Both the position numbers and the translations under genes were made by a program. Of a stretch of 45,503 bases of DNA, positions 35,293 to 43,527 are shown piece by piece; within the stretch, counting starts at the first letter, position 1; every line of letters begins with the position of its first letter. Origin of the DNA: Methanobacteriota archaeon. Its GTDB lineage: Archaea; Thermoplasmatota; Poseidoniia; Poseidoniales; Thalassarchaeaceae. The stretch is from assembly GCA_016845345.1 (NCBI GenBank), contig JAERSV010000026.1, positions 1-45,503 on the forward strand, written 5' to 3'. Below the pieces are notes generated by a model. It was not told where the DNA came from. It did not search any database and saw only the letters and a list, made by a program, of their open reading frames with translations.

Positions 35293-36453
35293 ATGGCGGA
35301 GAAGATGCGACACCCACTTTCTTACTTCCGGGATGATTATTGGCTACGCATGAAGAAGAAACCTCGTTCATTTGGTAAGAAAACAATTCGAACAGTTGAT
35401 TTATTTGCTGGTTGTGGCGGATTATCACTTGGAATCAGTGAAGCCTGCCGCCGAATGAAATTCAATCATTCTATCGAACTTGCATTAGAATGGGACCAAG
35501 ATGCATTAGATATTCTGGAATTCAATTTGAAACCAAAGAATACTATATGCGGAGATATTGTTGAGCATCTTGACGGTAAACTTGGGGCCAAGAAATTAAC
35601 TAAGAACGAACAAGCACTCATCAAAAAATACCCAAATATATTGAATATTGATATTCTCTCAGGTGGTCCACCCTGCCAAGGATATTCTAATCTTAATAAT
35701 CACACCAGAGGTGATGACGATAGAAATGAACTTTACTTGAGAATGGTTCGAGCTGCCGAAGTACTGAAACCTGTGTCAATTATTATTGAAAATGTCCAAG
35801 CAGTAACACGATCTAAATCCAAGGTTGTACAAAGAGCGATTAAACACCTAAAAAAATTAAGTTACGATGTTGACAGTCAGGTGATAGAGGGCGTGAAAAA
35901 CGGCGTCCCCCAAATGAGAAAACGACACTTCTTACTTGCATCAAAAGGCCACAAAGTAGAATTTGAAATGATGAGCACTATTCCAAGAGAACAGAACAGA
36001 ACTCTAAAATGGGCTATTGAAGACTTGAAGAATTTGAATGGAAAAAGGAAAAATAAGTTTTCAGTTTCGAACAAAGCGAATTCAGTAAATCAAGAACGAA
36101 TGAATTGGCTAATTGAAAATGATGAGTATGAATTACCAAACCATCTGAGACCAAATTGTCATAAGAATGGACATACATATCCAGCAGTATACGGTAGAAT
36201 GTATTGGAACAAACCTTCACCAACCATCACTTCAGGATTCATGTGTAATGGCAGAGGGCGATTCACACACCCATTCGCATACCCGGCTAGAACCCTAAGC
36301 CCTCACGAAGCGGCAAGAGTGCAAACATTTCCAGATTGGTTTGATTTCAACACCGAAAAGCGAACTGTAATTACAAAAACACTAGGTAATGCGGTCCCAC
36401 CAATACTTGCAATGAATGTCACATTCTTACTTTTCCAATGTTTAGATACATAA
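35293..36453 (+). CDS. DNA (cytosine-5)-methyltransferase
   Basis: A 386-aa C5-cytosine methyltransferase. Motif I is TVDLFAGCGGLSLG (34-47, S-adenosylmethionine binding); motif IV DILSGGPPCQGYSN with catalytic C128; motif VI IIIENVQAV (164-171); motif VIII QMRKRHFLL (207-215); motif IX/X TLSPHEAARVQTFPDWF and LGNAVPPILAMNV near the C-terminus. Between VIII and IX lies a target-recognition region of ~100 residues. The first ~30 residues precede the fold; ATG codons at 35305 and 35350 are alternative starts. It is oriented tail to tail with the GHKL ATPase operon. It may protect host DNA from that system or mark targets. Confidence 0.95.
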   Translation: MAEKMRHPLSYFRDDYWLRMKKKPRSFGKKTIRTVDLFAGCGGLSLGISEACRRMKFNHSIELALEWDQDALDILEFNLKPKNTICGDIVEHLDGKLGAKKLTKNEQALIKKYPNILNIDILSGGPPCQGYSNLNNHTRGDDDRNELYLRMVRAAEVLKPVSIIIENVQAVTRSKSKVVQRAIKHLKKLSYDVDSQVIEGVKNGVPQMRKRHFLLASKGHKVEFEMMSTIPREQNRTLKWAIEDLKNLNGKRKNKFSVSNKANSVNQERMNWLIENDEYELPNHLRPNCHKNGHTYPAVYGRMYWNKPSPTITSGFMCNGRGRFTHPFAYPARTLSPHEAARVQTFPDWFDFNTEKRTVITKTLGNAVPPILAMNVTFLLFQCLDT

Positions 36454-36502
36454 CCCCATAGTTCTGAATTGAAAACGTAAGTATGGCATAAGTCTAGCAT
36501 TG

Positions 36503-37267
36503 TTATAAGGTAGCGAATAGCGCCTTAACATCACTATCATCGAGTAAATCAAGGTTCAGAGAACCCAATTTCATAGCAATTTTTGGCCATGTATTATTCA
36601 ATCGATCATCCTGTCCCTTACCACCAGTTATTACATGCTCAATAAATACCTTTCGAAGTTTCATTGAAATGAGGGGTGATTGATCCAATATCCACATTCT
36701 TAATCTAGAACCAACACTTTTGAATTGTGAGGCACTGATGTTAACTTCATCAGCTAGATAGTATGACAAATATGCCCAAGAATATGGGATTCTTCTCCAA
36801 TCGCCCCACAATCGGTCTTGGCTTTGATATTCTCCCTTGTCATTTTTTGAGGTTTCATATCGATGAACTCCAAAGGATGGAGAGCGCATGTACAGATAAT
36901 ACCAGAACTGGTTATCAAACAGAATCTTCCGAGGGATGTCTTTCAGATGGGGATGCAAATCAATAGCGAGTTTGGAATCGATTTTCCTTGCTTCGGGCCT
37001 TCTATTTGTAACAACCCCACTTTCTACTAATTTGTCCAATTTGCCCACTTCCACACCTGCTTGGTCAAGAATTACTATGATTGCATCTAAATCGTACTTA
37101 ATGTCAGAAACCGTGATGGTATCTTCAAGGGCAATGGGCCACATTGGATTTTTGTATACTTTCGTTGGTTCATGTAGGTCACTCAGTTTCGCATCATCAA
37201 GAATGAGTTTGCGAGTCTTCCTTCTATCTGGTTCCAATCTAAATTTTTTCACTTCTATTTGCGCCAT
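36503..37267 (-). CDS. Protein of unknown function, last gene of the GHKL ATPase operon (DUF6339-like?)
   Basis: A 254-aa protein. A coiled N-terminal half is followed by an all-alpha domain with aromatic-rich helices: LAIDLHPHLKDIPRKILFDNQFWYYLYMRSPSFGVHRY and WGDWRRIPYSWAYLSYYLADEV. The pattern of an N-terminal helical lead, D-x2-FW-x-L and a later W-rich helix recalls DUF6339, but I am not sure. No nuclease or helicase motif is visible. It starts 11 bp after the 363-aa gene, so it is cotranscribed. It could be the effector or an accessory of the putative system. Confidence 0.7.
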   Translation of the reverse strand: MAQIEVKKFRLEPDRRKTRKLILDDAKLSDLHEPTKVYKNPMWPIALEDTITVSDIKYDLDAIIVILDQAGVEVGKLDKLVESGVVTNRRPEARKIDSKLAIDLHPHLKDIPRKILFDNQFWYYLYMRSPSFGVHRYETSKNDKGEYQSQDRLWGDWRRIPYSWAYLSYYLADEVNISASQFKSVGSRLRMWILDQSPLISMKLRKVFIEHVITGGKGQDDRLNNTWPKIAMKLGSLNLDLLDDSDVKALFATL

Positions 37268-37278
37268 ATTTATCTCTC

Positions 37279-38370
37279 CTATATCATGTAATTATACACC
37301 TTCGTCAACATTCCTTTGAGGTTCTTAGAATGCTGAAGCTTGAGGGCGATTGACTCAATTTTTTCCTGATCATTGGTGAGAATCTCAAGTAGTTCGTCAT
37401 TTGAATCACCCGTGACTTCTGAAATTGTATTCAATACATCCATTGCGTATTCAAGAGCTGAATCGGGCTCTGGTTCATTATTACCATCAACACAGTCTTG
37501 CATTTCTTCACTAAAGAATCGTACTAAGTCAGATAGCAATTTTGTCTGCACTTCACACACAATCTGAGTTAGCAGCACATCCTTCAGTGCTTTCTTTTTG
37601 CTAGCTGACCCGCCTTTTTTGACCTTACTCAAAGCATACAGGTGGGATTGCTTATTCAGAACGAGGCGGACACGCATTTGTTCGTCCGAAGTTGAAATTT
37701 CTGGATATGATAATGAATACAGCGCCTTATCCTGATCGCCCATATCCAACCAGACTATTTCCATGCCAGAGGATGTGGGTGGGCCAGGGTCATCAAACAC
37801 AATTATGAATTTGTTCGTTGCATCTCGAGTTGACAGAATTGAACAATTGGCTGTTGCGAATACATTGCCACCTGCCTTCACAGGAGAAGTACCCAAATCA
37901 TCTGATGCTAGAACTACGATAGGTGCTACAATGATATTACCACGTAACCGTTGTACAGTGGCCTTGTTCAAAGTAAGTTCAACGGTTTTCTCCACTGCCT
38001 TACTTGTTCTGGATTCCTTAGGGAGTGTATTATACACCTCGTAACGACTCATGCTGCTTTTTAGATGGATTCCTGCAATGAACTCATTACCCGATTGTAA
38101 ACAGTCCTTGGTATTGACATCAAAAGTTACTGAAATTTTGAGCTCATTGATATCAGAGTACAGGTCATCGTCATCATCTTCGTATTTGTCGTACTTTTCT
38201 CGAAAGTCTACTCTTTTAACACCATCTTCTTCGGTGGATTCCCATTCATGCTCATAATGTTCCAATGGGTTGGATGAACTATCGGTTGCTTCAATCTTCA
38301 ATGCCTTCAATTCAACCTCAGCCATTTCGTATGGATTGGCAACTACTGGAGTAGATGATTTTGTGCTCAT
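37279..38370 (-). CDS. Protein of unknown function in the GHKL ATPase operon
   Basis: A 363-aa protein. After a short disordered start, the first ~200 residues look beta-rich (ELKISVTFDVN..., NEFIAGIHLKSS..., NIIVAPIVVLASDDLG) with an acidic patch EKYDKYEDDDDDLYSD (about 57-72). The C-terminal third (from ~245) is helical: ALKDVLLTQIVCEVQTKLLSDLVRFFSEEMQD, ending KNLKGMLTKVYNYMI. No motif of a known enzyme is visible. Its ATG overlaps the stop of the GHKL ATPase gene by 4 bp (ATGA), indicating that the two products are made together and probably interact. Confidence 0.75.
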   Translation of the reverse strand: MSTKSSTPVVANPYEMAEVELKALKIEATDSSSNPLEHYEHEWESTEEDGVKRVDFREKYDKYEDDDDDLYSDINELKISVTFDVNTKDCLQSGNEFIAGIHLKSSMSRYEVYNTLPKESRTSKAVEKTVELTLNKATVQRLRGNIIVAPIVVLASDDLGTSPVKAGGNVFATANCSILSTRDATNKFIIVFDDPGPPTSSGMEIVWLDMGDQDKALYSLSYPEISTSDEQMRVRLVLNKQSHLYALSKVKKGGSASKKKALKDVLLTQIVCEVQTKLLSDLVRFFSEEMQDCVDGNNEPEPDSALEYAMDVLNTISEVTGDSNDELLEILTNDQEKIESIALKLQHSKNLKGMLTKVYNYMI

Positions 38371-40547
38371 GGTTTCACCTCATTTGCTTCAATGATTAAT
38401 TCAACAGAGGCGTTTTCATATCCTGTCAAGTCAATCTCAAGGTCTTTGAATGAAATTTTCAATGCTTTGATGGATAATATTGACGCTTCCAATTGATTTA
38501 TTTTACCCACCCATTCATTAACTTTCAATAATTTTGCATTTTCAGAGGTTTTCTTTTTCCATTTTGCTTTATTAGTTGAGTAATTCATCAAGACACGAGG
38601 CCTCATAGATGCATGATTTGCATCATCAAGTAATTCACTAAAATCCCAACAATTAAACGATTTTTGACCTAGCTTTTTACCATCTGCGAATGTTATTGTT
38701 GGCTTGAGTTTCAGTGTCCATTTTGTAGCACCTTTAGTCCATCGTTTGTCATTAAGGCGCGGAACTTCCAAATCAAAACTCAACTTTCCTTTGCTTGGTT
38801 CAACTCTATTGAAGGAACTATTGGTGATTCTAATAATCCTGCCTCCAGAATCCGAATTGCTTTTCCCAAAGTCCAAGGCTTTTGACAGTTCATCCCAACT
38901 GGCATCCTCAGATGCCTTTGGTGGTTCAACATCACCCAGTTCATTTCGAATTGCTTTTTCAACATCTCTGATGAATTGCTTCACTCTTTCCGAGCCGGTT
39001 TTTGCAATCTTCTTGTGTGAATTAAGGCTATTGGCTGTGGCTTGGAAGATATTTGGCACCCAATCATCATGGACTGCTGGTTCGCTGAATTTCAGCATCT
39101 GCTCACCGATTGCCTGATATTTTTTGTCCAATTTACTGCTAAGCTTTTTATCAAATAATACTACGCTATTCCCTACCAATAATAATCCCTCATATTGCTT
39201 ATTGGGGCGTTGTACAAACGGTTTGTATGTGGCGACCATACCATTATGACGAATACAGGCGATATTGCCCCATTCTTCTTTCCCAAGGGTTGGGAGTTCT
39301 TTGTGGATTGGCCACTCTGATTCCGTGATTTGCAAGGCGAGAATTGCTTTGCTCTTCTGAACATTATTAGTTGGATTTCCCGGGTAGTCCTTTGGAATGT
39401 TGAGGTCAACCTCTATTCGCTTGTAGATTGATTCTACGTCAACCATAGGCGCACCTAAGCCCTTATCAGGATCAGTGACCTTTACCCTAGGACCAGGCTC
39501 TTCATCTAGACCTTTTTTTAGCCACTCCAGGAGTTTATAGCGTCTACCTAATTCAGCCTCCCAATCTTCATTGGTGCCATCTTCATCAGTAGTGGATACC
39601 TCCAATACTCCGCTGATTTTTGCTGGGAACCAATGCGCTTCTGCAGATTCTCTAAGGCGCATATCTAGTGAGTTCTCGGCAGCCTTCTCTTGTTCTTGCG
39701 CAGGATTACGAAAACCGACGATGGCAATTGTCACACCAGGATCGGAATCATCACGCTTTTCGAGACCCAATTTCTCAGCCATAGCATCTGCTTGATCATC
39801 AAAGAGCGATACTGCGATATGTTTCGAACCGTTATCCCATGAAGCACCGGCGAGGCCGCTCTTGTTGTACCATTTGCCATCAATTTCATGTGACATTCCG
39901 ACTCTGCACGTTGCGATAAATCTTGTTTTATGCACACATCCTGTGCCAGATGGTGCTGAGCAATATTTGCCGCCATCATTGTATGGGGAACTTAGGCTTG
40001 AATAGAAGAGTACGATGCCATACTGTGACCAATGCCAGTATACATTCTTCCCGACGCCATGAGAGCCGCCGCTGCCTTCTTCTTGCTTGTCATTCAAACC
40101 GCTCGATTTGACAAGGCCAAGGAAATTCTTCGGTTCATCAACCACCATATCCTGTTTGCGTTCAACACCCAACAAACCAAGCCCATTACTTTGTTTTAGG
40201 ACTAAGATTCGGATTTCATCGTCTACTGATGGATCAAGGAAAGCACTGCTCGGCGCCTCCGGGTTCGTTGGATTTACAGCAGCATCAACGTGCTTCAATG
40301 CTTCAGACATATTGAGTGCTTTCATGAAATCCTTTTTCTCGCTTGATGAAATAGTCAATATTGAGTAGTTACTGGACGTGGGCTTGCCTTTGTCAAAATG
40401 TGCATCAACAAAATTCTGGTCATTCTCTCGCTCAAGAATCTCAAGATAGGTCATCTCACTTTTGATTTCACTCACAATTTTCTTCCCAGGGTCATTCCAG
40501 TTAATCTGGTTCTCTAGTTCCTCTTCAAAATGCCATTCAATACTCAT
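38367..40547 (-). CDS. GHKL-type ATPase (MutL/MORC-like, restriction-system associated)
   Basis: A 726-aa protein with a GHKL (HATPase_c) fold in the first ~300 residues. Motif N is ERENDQNFVDA (39-49; E41-x3-N45), equivalent to RE-x2-QNS-x-DA. The lid motif is GGSHGVGK (160-167) followed by NVYWHWSQYGIVLFYSSL, equivalent to GSFGIGKSA...RTVFYSS. The motif I segment LVLKQSNGLGLLG (115-127) has glutamine where the family usually has the adenine-contacting aspartate, an oddity. The rest is mixed alpha/beta with no second enzymatic domain that I can see. GHKL ATPases of this type occur in bacterial and archaeal gene clusters with C5-cytosine methyltransferases, where they are thought to act as MORC-like DNA-loop or target-sensing ATPases. 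Confidence 0.75.
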   Translation of the reverse strand: MSIEWHFEEELENQINWNDPGKKIVSEIKSEMTYLEILERENDQNFVDAHFDKGKPTSSNYSILTISSSEKKDFMKALNMSEALKHVDAAVNPTNPEAPSSAFLDPSVDDEIRILVLKQSNGLGLLGVERKQDMVVDEPKNFLGLVKSSGLNDKQEEGSGGSHGVGKNVYWHWSQYGIVLFYSSLSSPYNDGGKYCSAPSGTGCVHKTRFIATCRVGMSHEIDGKWYNKSGLAGASWDNGSKHIAVSLFDDQADAMAEKLGLEKRDDSDPGVTIAIVGFRNPAQEQEKAAENSLDMRLRESAEAHWFPAKISGVLEVSTTDEDGTNEDWEAELGRRYKLLEWLKKGLDEEPGPRVKVTDPDKGLGAPMVDVESIYKRIEVDLNIPKDYPGNPTNNVQKSKAILALQITESEWPIHKELPTLGKEEWGNIACIRHNGMVATYKPFVQRPNKQYEGLLLVGNSVVLFDKKLSSKLDKKYQAIGEQMLKFSEPAVHDDWVPNIFQATANSLNSHKKIAKTGSERVKQFIRDVEKAIRNELGDVEPPKASEDASWDELSKALDFGKSNSDSGGRIIRITNSSFNRVEPSKGKLSFDLEVPRLNDKRWTKGATKWTLKLKPTITFADGKKLGQKSFNCWDFSELLDDANHASMRPRVLMNYSTNKAKWKKKTSENAKLLKVNEWVGKINQLEASILSIKALKISFKDLEIDLTGYENASVELIIEANEVKP

Positions 40548-41722
40548 TCTAACACCTCCTGTTCACTAGTCTGGGATGCAAGAGTTTCAAGCCCAAATTG
40601 GGTGATTTTGAAATTTTTCTCCCTACCTATACGCACGGGGTGGATTAAACCAATCTCCTTCAGGCGACTTAAGAGGCCACCCAAAGTACTGTTGATGTGT
40701 TTGATAAGCCGGTCAATAGCAAACTCTTCGGGGTTGTTGAATTTCTTCTTGAGGGTTTTATTCTTCATCAATCGTTTACTCCCAGTTTCCATGTAATGCC
40801 TATACAACGTTTCTCCATTCCAATGGTCCCAACGAGCGTGCCCCTGACCATTTGCACAAGCATTCATTTCAATTTCTGCATATTTATTAGAGTTCCAACC
40901 TTCGGGTAATTCACTTGCATCTTTTATTTGTTCCAAAATGTGCATCATCCAACTGTATTCATCGGGTAATAATTTAGAGATTACTGCGAGTAATTGTTTT
41001 GCTTCTTTCTTTGGAATGAATACAACCAATTTGGGATGGTCTCCAATGATTGTAGGTTTAACATCAAAAAGAATGGTTTGTAAATCAGGTATTTCCCCAA
41101 TCAATGATGCCTTTTCTGCTATGCGCAAAGTGTTAGCATCAACCCGCTCAACAATACCCATAATTTGCAACCATCCACGGCCTTCAAGCATGTAACGGCC
41201 GTCTGTTCCCAAAAGATTACGGAGGCAAATCTGCATTGGACCTTCCCTATCTAAATCGTTTGTTGGAAAACCATCGGATAGTCTCTCTCCACGACCGATT
41301 TTCAACTCACCTTCCAATAATTGCAAATGTTCTCGTATTTTTTGTGAATTGTTCTTCCATGAATTAATCACTGATTCCAATGATACTTTTTGATCATTTC
41401 CTTGTTCTTTCACAATTAATTGGGCAAGGACAAATATAGGTGTCAATCTATTTACAAATCCTGTGAATATCTCTCGGCCACCAGAACTTGTATTCTTATC
41501 AGTGGTAATAATTTTTGAAGATATTGAGCTTGTCATATCAGAGTTGGCAACCTCAACAAAGTTGGAATGATTCTTCTGTGTGGTAGAGAAGGAATCAATT
41601 AGCAATATACCGTTACATACACGGCAAACGGGGTCCATTGAAGGTAAAACACTACCTTCAACAAGTGGGAAAGAAAGAGTGGTTGAACACCCATTGCACT
41701 TCAGAGTTAACTTTGCTTTCAT
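40544..41722 (-). CDS. Zinc-ribbon and winged-helix-like protein of the GHKL ATPase operon
   Basis: A 392-aa protein from ATG 41722, chosen because it overlaps the upstream stop by 4 bp (ATGA), as at the other junctions of this operon; an ATG at 41740 is also in frame. The N-terminus is a zinc ribbon: LKCNGCSTTLSF...DPVCRVCNGIL (C-x2-C ... C-x2-C). The middle is helical and of unknown fold. The last ~70 residues (FAIDRLIKHINSTLGGLLSRLKEIGLIHPVRIGREKNFKITQFGLETL) look like a winged helix. A DNA- or nucleic-acid-binding role is likely, perhaps target recognition for the ATPase. No nuclease motif is seen. Confidence 0.72.
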   Translation of the reverse strand: MKAKLTLKCNGCSTTLSFPLVEGSVLPSMDPVCRVCNGILLIDSFSTTQKNHSNFVEVANSDMTSSISSKIITTDKNTSSGGREIFTGFVNRLTPIFVLAQLIVKEQGNDQKVSLESVINSWKNNSQKIREHLQLLEGELKIGRGERLSDGFPTNDLDREGPMQICLRNLLGTDGRYMLEGRGWLQIMGIVERVDANTLRIAEKASLIGEIPDLQTILFDVKPTIIGDHPKLVVFIPKKEAKQLLAVISKLLPDEYSWMMHILEQIKDASELPEGWNSNKYAEIEMNACANGQGHARWDHWNGETLYRHYMETGSKRLMKNKTLKKKFNNPEEFAIDRLIKHINSTLGGLLSRLKEIGLIHPVRIGREKNFKITQFGLETLASQTSEQEVLE

Positions 41723-41949
41723 TCTAATGCCCCCGCGCACGAGAGGCTTTGAATCATTACACTCGGTCGTACCAATAGCCTACCTCCCTTGTGGATAATT
41801 AGTCCGGCCTCAATGGCAGCAAATAGAGAAAATACATCTGTTTCACCGAATATTTCGGCCACAGACCCCTCTTCAATCCCCCCACCATGTATCGCTAAAC
41901 GCTCCACTGCATCCCATTTGTCCCTTATGATTTGTTCGCCCTCGTTCAT
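41719..41949 (-). CDS. Small protein, possible winged-helix regulator, first gene of the GHKL ATPase operon
   Basis: A 76-aa protein (MNEGEQIIRDKWDAVERLAIHGGGIEEGSVAEIFGETDVFSLFAAIEAGLIIHKGGRLLVRPSV...). The order of helices and the final beta-hairpin-like GLIIHKGGRLLVRPS suggest a compact winged helix-turn-helix. The start has GAGG upstream and a TATA box ~40 bases before it. As the lead gene of a coupled operon it may be the autoregulator or a small structural subunit. The reading frame is short but supported by the ATGA coupling to the next gene and by the promoter. Confidence 0.65.
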   Translation of the reverse strand: MNEGEQIIRDKWDAVERLAIHGGGIEEGSVAEIFGETDVFSLFAAIEAGLIIHKGGRLLVRPSVMIQSLSCAGALE

Positions 41950-41988
41950 TACTGCTCGCCTCTCGCGGCTTTTGGACTCTACCCACCC

Positions 41989-41995
41989 TATATAA
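41989..41995 (-). promoter_or_regulatory. TATA box of the GHKL ATPase operon
   Basis: On the minus strand TTATATA lies inside CCTTATATAGG, centred 43 bases before the ATG at 41949. It would start transcription near 41966 and leave a leader of about 17 nt carrying a GAGG ribosome site. It is the clearest TATA element in the window. Both strands read as TATA because the site is palindromic. Confidence 0.6.
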
Positions 41996-42124
41996 GGAGA
42001 GGGGGTAGACGTTATAGTTGAAGGGTTTTCATAAATACCCCTAATCCATTAAATTTGAATGAAATAAGCTGTACAAACAAGAATATGAGCAAAAAAAGTA
42101 AATCAGTTCCTCAAAATTTCGTTT

Positions 42125-42143
42125 GTATCATAATGAATGATAC
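42125..42143 (-). terminator. Inverted repeat and oligo-T after the upp gene
   Basis: GTATCAT and ATGATAC form a perfect 7-bp inverted repeat around AATGA, 15 bases past the uracil phosphoribosyltransferase stop. A T7 tract on the same strand follows at 42091-42097. The combination resembles a terminator for the upp-cdd transcript. Another weak inverted repeat, TACAAAC (42072) with GTTTGTA (42121), encloses the T tract. The remaining bases of this 208-bp gap hold the operon promoter at 41989. Confidence 0.4.
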
Positions 42144-42157
42144 ACCACACTTACTGA

Positions 42158-42796
42158 TTAAGTATCCATAATGCGGTCCCCAGCATCACCTAAGCCAGGA
42201 ACAATGTAACCTTGCTCATTCAATCTCTCATCAATCGCAGCCATCCAAATTTTGACATCAGGGTGTGCCGCGCGCAAGGCGGCAATCCCTTCAGGTGCGG
42301 CAATCAATCCAATGAATCGAATTTCAGAAATCCCAGTCTCTTTCAGCCTTGAAATCGCCGCGATTGCCGAGCCACCAGTCGCCAACATCGGGTCAACAAC
42401 TAACGCCAAATCCACATTTGGCGGAGTCGGTAATTTGTCATAATAGTAAACTGGTTCAAGAGTCTCTTCATCTCTAAACAGTCCAACGTGGAGAACCCGT
42501 GCCATTGGTAGCATTTCATGAGCAGTATCACTCATCCCAAGACCCGCCCGGAGAATCGGAACTATGCCTATCCTCGGAGCTATGCTCTCCCCTGAGAACG
42601 AAGTAAGTGGGGTTTCACGCTCATCGCCTGCGGTGGGAAGGTCACGTGTAGCCTCAGACATCAAAATCTGGGTGATTTCACGCGCTAAATTACGAAACAA
42701 TACCGAAGAAGTTTCACGATCTCGTAAACGCGTCAACTTGTGCGCTATCAGCGCGTGCTCAGGAACTATCACCATGGAATCAGATTCATTTGTCAT
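42158..42796 (-). CDS. upp: Uracil phosphoribosyltransferase
   Basis: A 212-aa enzyme converting uracil and PRPP to UMP. Key blocks: HALIAHKLTRLRDRETSSVLFRNLARE near the start, GIVPILRAGLGM (central), and the PRPP-binding loop LALVVDPMLATGGSAIAAI; IAAPEGI and the C-terminal YIVPGLGDAGDRIMDT complete the uracil site. The frame is open 30 codons further upstream to 42886, but that would overlap cytidine deaminase. The ATG at 42796, with GAGGTG upstream, begins at the family N-terminus. It follows cytidine deaminase by 10 bp, forming a pyrimidine salvage operon. Confidence 0.95.
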   Translation of the reverse strand: MTNESDSMVIVPEHALIAHKLTRLRDRETSSVLFRNLAREITQILMSEATRDLPTAGDERETPLTSFSGESIAPRIGIVPILRAGLGMSDTAHEMLPMARVLHVGLFRDEETLEPVYYYDKLPTPPNVDLALVVDPMLATGGSAIAAISRLKETGISEIRFIGLIAAPEGIAALRAAHPDVKIWMAAIDERLNEQGYIVPGLGDAGDRIMDT

Positions 42797-42806
42797 TTTT
42801 TTCACC

Positions 42807-43316
42807 TCAAGTTTTCTTTTCAAAATTGAAAGCGTCAGGCAGCAAGTCTGCAAGTTGCCATACTTTTCCGACTGCACCTTCGTCATTGCCGCCTATCACC
42901 TCGATATCTCGGCAATGGTCCCACAATAATTGCCTACAAGCCCCACATGGTCCAAGAAAAGGGATTTTCGTAATGCCAAGTTCTTCATCTGTTGGACCGG
43001 CATACCATTCATCATATTCATCGTCATCATCATGGATGATGGGTTTACCATTTTTATCACATTGAATGCCAACAATCGCAATACGTGTGAATTCTCTCTC
43101 ACCCTCCGAGAGAGCTTTGGTTAGTGCAACCCTTTCTGCGCAAATTGTTAGACCGTATGAGTCTGATTCCACATTACAACCTGTGAACACCTCACCTTTT
43201 GCTGTTTCGAGTGCCGCGCCAACATGGAAATTAGAATGTTGTGCTACCGCGTTTTTGCTAACCTTTAGGGCCAAAGCAACTAATTCTTCACGGCTGTTTT
43301 TGGTTGTTGAATCCAT
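42807..43316 (-). CDS. cdd: Cytidine deaminase
   Basis: A 169-aa zinc enzyme deaminating cytidine and deoxycytidine. The zinc and proton-shuttle motifs are TICAERVAL (C-A-E) and GPCGACRQLL (PC-x2-C), with SNFHVGAALETAKGEVFTGCNVE before them. Between the two zinc motifs lies an unusual acidic insert, about 30 residues, including DDDDEYDEWYAGPTDEELG, that standard homologues of ~130 aa lack. ATG 43316, with GAGGGGAGAG upstream, starts the family N-terminus; the open frame reaches 43388. It is cotranscribed with upp. Confidence 0.93.
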   Translation of the reverse strand: MDSTTKNSREELVALALKVSKNAVAQHSNFHVGAALETAKGEVFTGCNVESDSYGLTICAERVALTKALSEGEREFTRIAIVGIQCDKNGKPIIHDDDDEYDEWYAGPTDEELGITKIPFLGPCGACRQLLWDHCRDIEVIGGNDEGAVGKVWQLADLLPDAFNFEKKT

Positions 43317-43445
43317 GCTCAGTCTCTCCCCTCGCATGAAGCGTGTGGTAACCTCAGACTTGAACTGAACGGATGGGTCACATCGCATGTTCTACATGGC
43401 TTGACCGTTTAATTGAAGTCGGATAGGTGGTCGCCAAATCACCAA

Positions 43446-43527
43446 GCAGGGGTACCCGAGTGGTCAAAGGGGCTGGGTTTAGGTCCCAGTGCGTAGTGCT
43501 TCGCAGGTTCAAATCCTGTTCCCTGCA
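43446..43527 (+). tRNA. tRNA-Leu (anticodon UAG)
   Basis: An 82-nt gene. The acceptor GCAGGGG pairs with TCCCTGC, followed by discriminator A. The anticodon stem-loop is CTGGG TTTAGGT CCCAG, giving anticodon TAG (UAG, leucine). A long class II variable region and a T arm (GCAGG TTCAAAT CCTGT) follow; the D arm carries GTGGTCAAA. CCA is not encoded. A TTTAATTGAA sequence at 43408-43417 is a plausible promoter, serving either this gene or cdd. The 3' end is part of the repeat that continues downstream. Confidence 0.93.

Noticed and set aside
34867-43527. Defence island integrated at tRNA-Leu
   Set aside because: Integration at the tRNA 3' end would place the element to the right of 43527, while the methyltransferase cluster is to the left, beyond upp and cdd.
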